Assembly: GCA_020634375.1 (NCBI GenBank)
Contig: JACKBX010000008.1
Span: forward strand, 124,001-188,000
From: Ardenticatenaceae bacterium
GTDB taxonomy: Bacteria; Chloroflexota; Anaerolineae; Promineifilales; Promineifilaceae
Reading direction: 5' to 3'
Length of the DNA: 64,000 bases
Of the stretch, positions 60,958 through 64,000 are shown one piece after another; the stretch's first letter is position 1; every line of letters starts with the position of its first letter. A program made the translations under genes and the position numbers. Below the pieces are notes generated by a model. It saw nothing but the letters and a program-made list of their open reading frames with translations. It had not been told where the DNA came from and made no database searches.

Positions 60958-61644
60958 ATGGATATTTTCAACGTACAAGTACAAGATTTGACCAGCGAGT
61001 TTTCGGTCATAGATGTGGCGCTGGTGTTGGTTCTGAGCTTTGCGCTAAGCGCGTTCATCGGCTGGATTTACCAGATTACCCATCGCGGCACATCGTATAC
61101 GCAAAGTTTTGTGTTTACCCTGGTGTTAAATGGCATGGTCGTGGCCCTGGTGATGATGATCGTCGGCTCCAGTATCGCCCGCGCTTTTTCTCTGGTGGGC
61201 GCCTTGTCCATCATTCGTTTTCGGAACGCGGTGAAGGAGACGCGCGACGTGGGCTTCATCTTCTTTACGATGGCGATTGGCATGGCGGTGGGCACGCAAT
61301 TTTACACGCTGGCGGTGATTGCGGCCGTTGTGATTAGCCTGGCGATTTTATTGATGATTCGCCTGAACTGGTTTGCCCGCGAGATGTCCAGCCAGATTTT
61401 ACGCATCCAGGTTCCCAATGGGACGCCTTTTGATTCTTTGTTTGACCGGGTATTTCTCAAATACACCCATTCGTCTGAACTCATCGCCGCCGATTCTGTT
61501 CACAGCGGCATGTTAACTGAACTCACCTACAGCATTGGCATGAAACATGCCAATCAAGTGTCGCAGTTCCTGGCTGAACTTCAAGAGTTGAGCGGCAATA
61601 ACAAGGTCACGCTAATCGCTGGTTATAACAATACAGATTTGTAA
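60958..61644 (+). CDS. DUF4956 membrane protein
   Basis: 228 residues with four membrane segments (VIDVALVLVLSFALSAFIGW, SFVFTLVLNGMVVALVMMIVG, GFIFFTMAIGMAVGTQFYT, AVIAAVVISLAILLMIRL) and the conserved cytosolic loop LVGALSIIRFRNAVKETRDV. A soluble C-terminal domain follows. DUF4956 proteins accompany VTC polymerases and probably move phosphate or polyphosphate. The ATG at 60958 lies six bases after GTGGAG. Confidence 0.88.
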   Translation: MDIFNVQVQDLTSEFSVIDVALVLVLSFALSAFIGWIYQITHRGTSYTQSFVFTLVLNGMVVALVMMIVGSSIARAFSLVGALSIIRFRNAVKETRDVGFIFFTMAIGMAVGTQFYTLAVIAAVVISLAILLMIRLNWFAREMSSQILRIQVPNGTPFDSLFDRVFLKYTHSSELIAADSVHSGMLTELTYSIGMKHANQVSQFLAELQELSGNNKVTLIAGYNNTDL

Positions 61645-61664
61645 CAGTCATTGAGGTAACTATC

Positions 61665-61775
61665 ATGAGTCTAAAATTCAAACGTAACGTTCCTTTTGTT
61701 CTTTTGTTTGTTCTTGTTTTGGCTTTTCTGGCGCTGGCGCTGGGCAATTTACCAATCATTGCTTACGTTGCTTAG
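61665..61775 (+). CDS. 36-residue membrane peptide in the polyphosphate cluster
   Basis: MSLKFKRNVPFVLLFVLVLA and a second half FLALALGNLPIIAYVA: basic N-terminus and one membrane helix. GAGGT lies about eight bases before the ATG. It sits between DUF4956 and CotH, on the same strand, with only 11 bases before the next start. Size and place suggest a small accessory subunit; too short for family assignment. Confidence 0.6.
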   Translation: MSLKFKRNVPFVLLFVLVLAFLALALGNLPIIAYVA

Positions 61776-61786
61776 TCGAAGTGTGA

Positions 61787-63391
61787 ATGGATATGCGTAT
61801 CAAAAATGGGTTGCTGTGGATTCTAATTGGTCTTTTGCTCATAGCTGGCACGACGGCTTGCGCTGAAGCTGTTACTGAGGCTCAAAATGATGAAACGGCC
61901 GTCTCATCCCCAACAGAAGAAGCAACAGGCTCGGACACGGCCGTTCGCCCCGCAGGCTGGACGACCGAAACCCATAGCAACGAGGCCGATCCCAACTACG
62001 ATGTCGTTTTCCCGGATGATCAGGTCAACCAGATCACCATCACCATTGCCCCCGAAGATTGGGCAGCGATGCAGGCGAACATGGTAGACCTGTTTGGCGA
62101 GGCAGGCACAGGCGGAAACGCAGGCGGACGCGGGGTCCCCGGCGATTTTCAACCGCCGGAAGGCGACCGGCCTCAACCGGGAGCGGGTGATTTTCCAGAG
62201 GGATTTCAACCGCCAGAGGGTGGAATGCCAGATAGAGATAATTTTGACGGGAACGGCCGTCCCGGCGGCGGCTTTGGCGGCGGCGACATGACCCCGGACA
62301 ATCCCATGTGGGTTCCGGCGACTATCGAATTCAACGGCCTGACCTGGAACAACGTCGGTGTGCGCTACAAAGGCAATTCGTCGCTTACCAGCGGCTGGCG
62401 CAGCGGCGATGCCAAACTGCCGCTCAAGCTCGACTTCGACGAATTCGAGGACGAGTATCCTGAAATTGACAATCAACGCTTCTACGGCTTCAAACAGTTG
62501 TCTCTCGCCAATGGATTCAGCGACGCCTCCTTCCTGCGCGATGCCGTTACCGCCGACATTTTGGCCGAAGCTGGGCTGCCAGCAGCCGAAACGGCCTTCT
62601 ACGAAATCACCCTGGATTATGGCGAAGGGCCGGTCTCGCTCGGTTTGTACACCGCCATCGAGGTGATTGACGATACCGTTGTTGAGCGCGTGTTTGGCAG
62701 CGACGATGGCAACATCTACGAAGCGGAAGGCTCCGCCGCCAGCTTTGCCGCGTCAACATACAACCAAATCGCAGACAGCTTCGAAAAAGAAAATAACGAA
62801 GACGAAGCGGATTGGAGCGACCTTGAAGCGTTGTTTGATGTGCTGCACGACGAACAGCGAATCAGCGACCCGGCTGCGTGGCGCGCCAACCTGGAATCGC
62901 TCTTTGATGTGGACTATTTTTTGGAATGGCTGGCGATTAGCGCCGTCATCCAGAATTGGGATGCTTACGGTTCCATGAGTCACAACTATTACCTTTATCA
63001 TGATCCCGATTCGGGACAGTTCAAATGGATTTCCTGGGATCATAATGAGGCGATGTCGGTTGGAATGGGCGGCGGCGGACGTGGGCCGGGGCGCGGCGTC
63101 ACGCTGGACAAGACAGATATTGGCGATAATTGGCCGCTGATTCGTTACCTGCTCGACGACCCTGTTTATTACGAAAAATACGTGGGTTATCTGGCCGAAA
63201 CGGTGGCCGGGCCGTTTAATCCCGACCATATGGCGGAGACTTATCGGGCGATGGCGGATTTGATTGCGCCTTACGCAGCTACCGATGTGGGCGCAACGGC
63301 GTTTAACGAAGCGGTGCAGACGTTGGTTGACCATGCGTACCAGCGTGCGGATGATGTTGCGGAATTTTTGGCTGCGAACGGCCGTTCATAA
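61787..63391 (+). CDS. CotH kinase family lipoprotein
   Basis: 534 residues. Signal peptide with lipobox GTTAC (Cys25 from the ATG at 61787; Met3 is an alternative start). Residues about 100-165 are a Gly/Pro/Asp-rich insertion typical of this subfamily. The CotH kinase-like domain follows (VRYKGNSSLTSGWRSGDAKL, FYGFKQLSLANGFSDASFLRD, GLYTAIEVIDDTVVERVFG, YYLYHDPDSGQFKWISWDHN). The family phosphorylates secreted proteins. It is the last gene of the VTC-DUF4956 cluster, where CotH is a regular member. Confidence 0.9.
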   Translation: MDMRIKNGLLWILIGLLLIAGTTACAEAVTEAQNDETAVSSPTEEATGSDTAVRPAGWTTETHSNEADPNYDVVFPDDQVNQITITIAPEDWAAMQANMVDLFGEAGTGGNAGGRGVPGDFQPPEGDRPQPGAGDFPEGFQPPEGGMPDRDNFDGNGRPGGGFGGGDMTPDNPMWVPATIEFNGLTWNNVGVRYKGNSSLTSGWRSGDAKLPLKLDFDEFEDEYPEIDNQRFYGFKQLSLANGFSDASFLRDAVTADILAEAGLPAAETAFYEITLDYGEGPVSLGLYTAIEVIDDTVVERVFGSDDGNIYEAEGSAASFAASTYNQIADSFEKENNEDEADWSDLEALFDVLHDEQRISDPAAWRANLESLFDVDYFLEWLAISAVIQNWDAYGSMSHNYYLYHDPDSGQFKWISWDHNEAMSVGMGGGGRGPGRGVTLDKTDIGDNWPLIRYLLDDPVYYEKYVGYLAETVAGPFNPDHMAETYRAMADLIAPYAATDVGATAFNEAVQTLVDHAYQRADDVAEFLAANGRS

Positions 63392-63410
63392 GAATGAGTA
63401 CGTCGAAAAA

Positions 63411-63484
63411 TAACCACGAAGACACAAAGGGCACGAAGTTTCGGCGGCGAAGTCCTTCAAATCTTCTTTTCTTCGTGGTTTTTC
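63411..63484 (+). terminator. ACCACGAAG/CTTCGTGGT inverted repeat (terminator-like)
   Basis: ACCACGAAGACACAAAGGGCACGAAG on the left, CTTCGTGGTTTTTC on the right, after the CotH gene. Third locus of this repeat family. Confidence 0.65.
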
Positions 63485-63503
63485 AGTGAAAGGATGAATG
63501 AAC

Positions 63504-63797
63504 ATGTCTATGAAATTGCATCAGAACGACGCAGAAGCGAATCGGCATGGTGTGATAAACGATGTAGACGATTTGCTTATCGAGAAGGTATGGCGCGACC
63601 TGGATGGACAGCTATCCCGCGAACAAGTTGGCCGCGTTGTTGCTGAAGTTTCACTCGGCTATCAGGACGCGAAGGTCAAGGCTTTTTTGCCGATTTTGAT
63701 TCACCGGCAGGCAGTTGAACGATTAAAGGAATTTTTGCTAGATGATCAGGGGCAGCACGGCGATGTGCCGGTTGCTCACGCTATTATCAATTCATAA
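63504..63797 (+). CDS. Three-helix-bundle dimerization-like protein
   Basis: 97 residues from Met at 63504; Met at 63498 is also possible. The centre VWRDLDGQLSREQVGRVVAEVSLGYQDAKVKAFLPILIHRQAVERL matches the three-helix-bundle dimerization domain seen in many small proteins and regulators. No enzyme motif; no membrane segment. AAGGA upstream. Confidence 0.7.
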   Translation: MSMKLHQNDAEANRHGVINDVDDLLIEKVWRDLDGQLSREQVGRVVAEVSLGYQDAKVKAFLPILIHRQAVERLKEFLLDDQGQHGDVPVAHAIINS

Positions 63798-63815
63798 ATG
63801 AAAGGAATTATGACG

Positions 63816-64000
63816 ATGAAGAAATTTATAACATTATTATTACTATCTATACTTGTTTTTACACTGGCGGCTTGTTCTAGCGACACGGCCGTTTCCTCAA
63901 GCGCTGTCTCTGCCGTTCAATCGGCTGCGGCGTCTGATGTGGTGGCGGACACGGCCGTTTCCACCCAATCTACATCCGCAACCGCACTCGAACCCATTGC
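63816..64000 (+). CDS. Lipoprotein, N-terminal part (runs off the window)
   Basis: Signal peptide FITLLLLSILVFTLAAC with lipidated Cys, then a Ser/Ala/Thr/Val-rich linker. Two ACGGCCGT copies encode DTAVSS and DTAVST in the linker. The ATG at 63810 is an alternative start. The function lies beyond the window. Confidence 0.75.
   Translation, partial: MKKFITLLLLSILVFTLAACSSDTAVSSSAVSAVQSAAASDVVADTAVSTQSTSATALEPI

Larger units (their letters stand above)
598..63960. repeat. Highly iterated palindrome ACGGCCGT (dispersed, about 120 copies)
   Basis: Exact octamer copies by hand count, for example at 598-605, 804-811, 1982-1989, 10511, 22270, 24795, 26449-26456, 37547, 48913, 58669, 59897 and 63953. 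They lie in coding and non-coding DNA in every reading frame, usually flanked by GGAA on the left or TTCC on the right. In proteins they appear as ETAV, NGR/DGR or RP. Confidence 0.9.

Noticed and set aside
1..64000. tRNA and rRNA genes
   Set aside because: No cloverleaf-like segments with a CCA end or conserved rRNA sequence were recognised in the gaps; small RNAs cannot be excluded by eye.

Overview
The window reads as one contiguous stretch of a bacterial chromosome, most likely a member of the Chloroflexota (Anaerolineae/Ardenticatenia-like). This is inferred from gene content and style: a K+-type membrane pyrophosphatase, YfhO and family-39 type membrane proteins, many lipoproteins with an A-C lipobox, a V4R protein, secreted PKD protein, VTC/DUF4956/CotH cluster and MalT-like LuxR regulators. 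No rRNA, tRNA, CRISPR array, prophage or insertion sequence was seen.

Layout. 1-9.5 kb (all minus): the 3'-truncated view of a very large TPR protein with an acidic DWL-rich repeat tail, a class-II histone-deacetylase-fold hydrolase and the proton/sodium pyrophosphatase hppA. 9.7-18.9 kb (minus): a membrane glycosyltransferase broken by an octamer repeat, two tandem toxin-antitoxin modules (MNT/HEPN and MazF/antitoxin), a giant YfhO-flippase fusion, a response regulator with degenerate GGDEF domain and a V4R sensor. 19.1-25.5 kb (plus): beta-glucosidase, yebC, ruvC, ruvA, an NTF2-like protein and a secreted PKD protein. 25.5-35 kb (minus): an ABC-2 exporter behind a palindromic operator, then the canonical nusA-ylxR-infB-rbfA-nrnA-truB-ribF translation operon, whose leader carries an intrinsic terminator that looks like an attenuator. 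35.2-48.1 kb: exonuclease-WYL fusion, MFS permease, a DapF homologue with both catalytic cysteines replaced by serine, several lipoproteins, moaA, a GT2, an EEP nuclease/phosphatase, a GH63-like hydrolase, and a lipoprotein fusing a DsbA-like domain to a cyclophilin with an in-frame UGA exactly at the first redox cysteine (probable selenoprotein). 48.3-54.2 kb: LuxR/MalT regulator, small membrane proteins, alpha/beta hydrolase, and a guanidine-I (ykkC) type riboswitch in front of an EamA transporter. 54.4-59.8 kb: a TetR-led redox/hydrolase cluster ending in an Lnt-like nitrilase. 60.1-63.4 kb: polyphosphate-polymerase (VTC) cluster behind a Pho-box-like repeat. 63.5-64 kb: a three-helix-bundle protein and a partial lipoprotein.

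Two genome-wide signals overlay all genes. First, the palindrome ACGGCCGT occurs about 120 times by hand count (about one expected by chance in 64 kb), inside genes in all three frames and in terminators: a HIP1-like highly iterated palindrome. Second, most intergenic gaps, and the inside of several genes, hold short tandem heptamer (occasionally octamer) arrays followed by their inverse complement; each locus has a different heptamer but the same architecture. At least one such array coincides with a reading-frame break.
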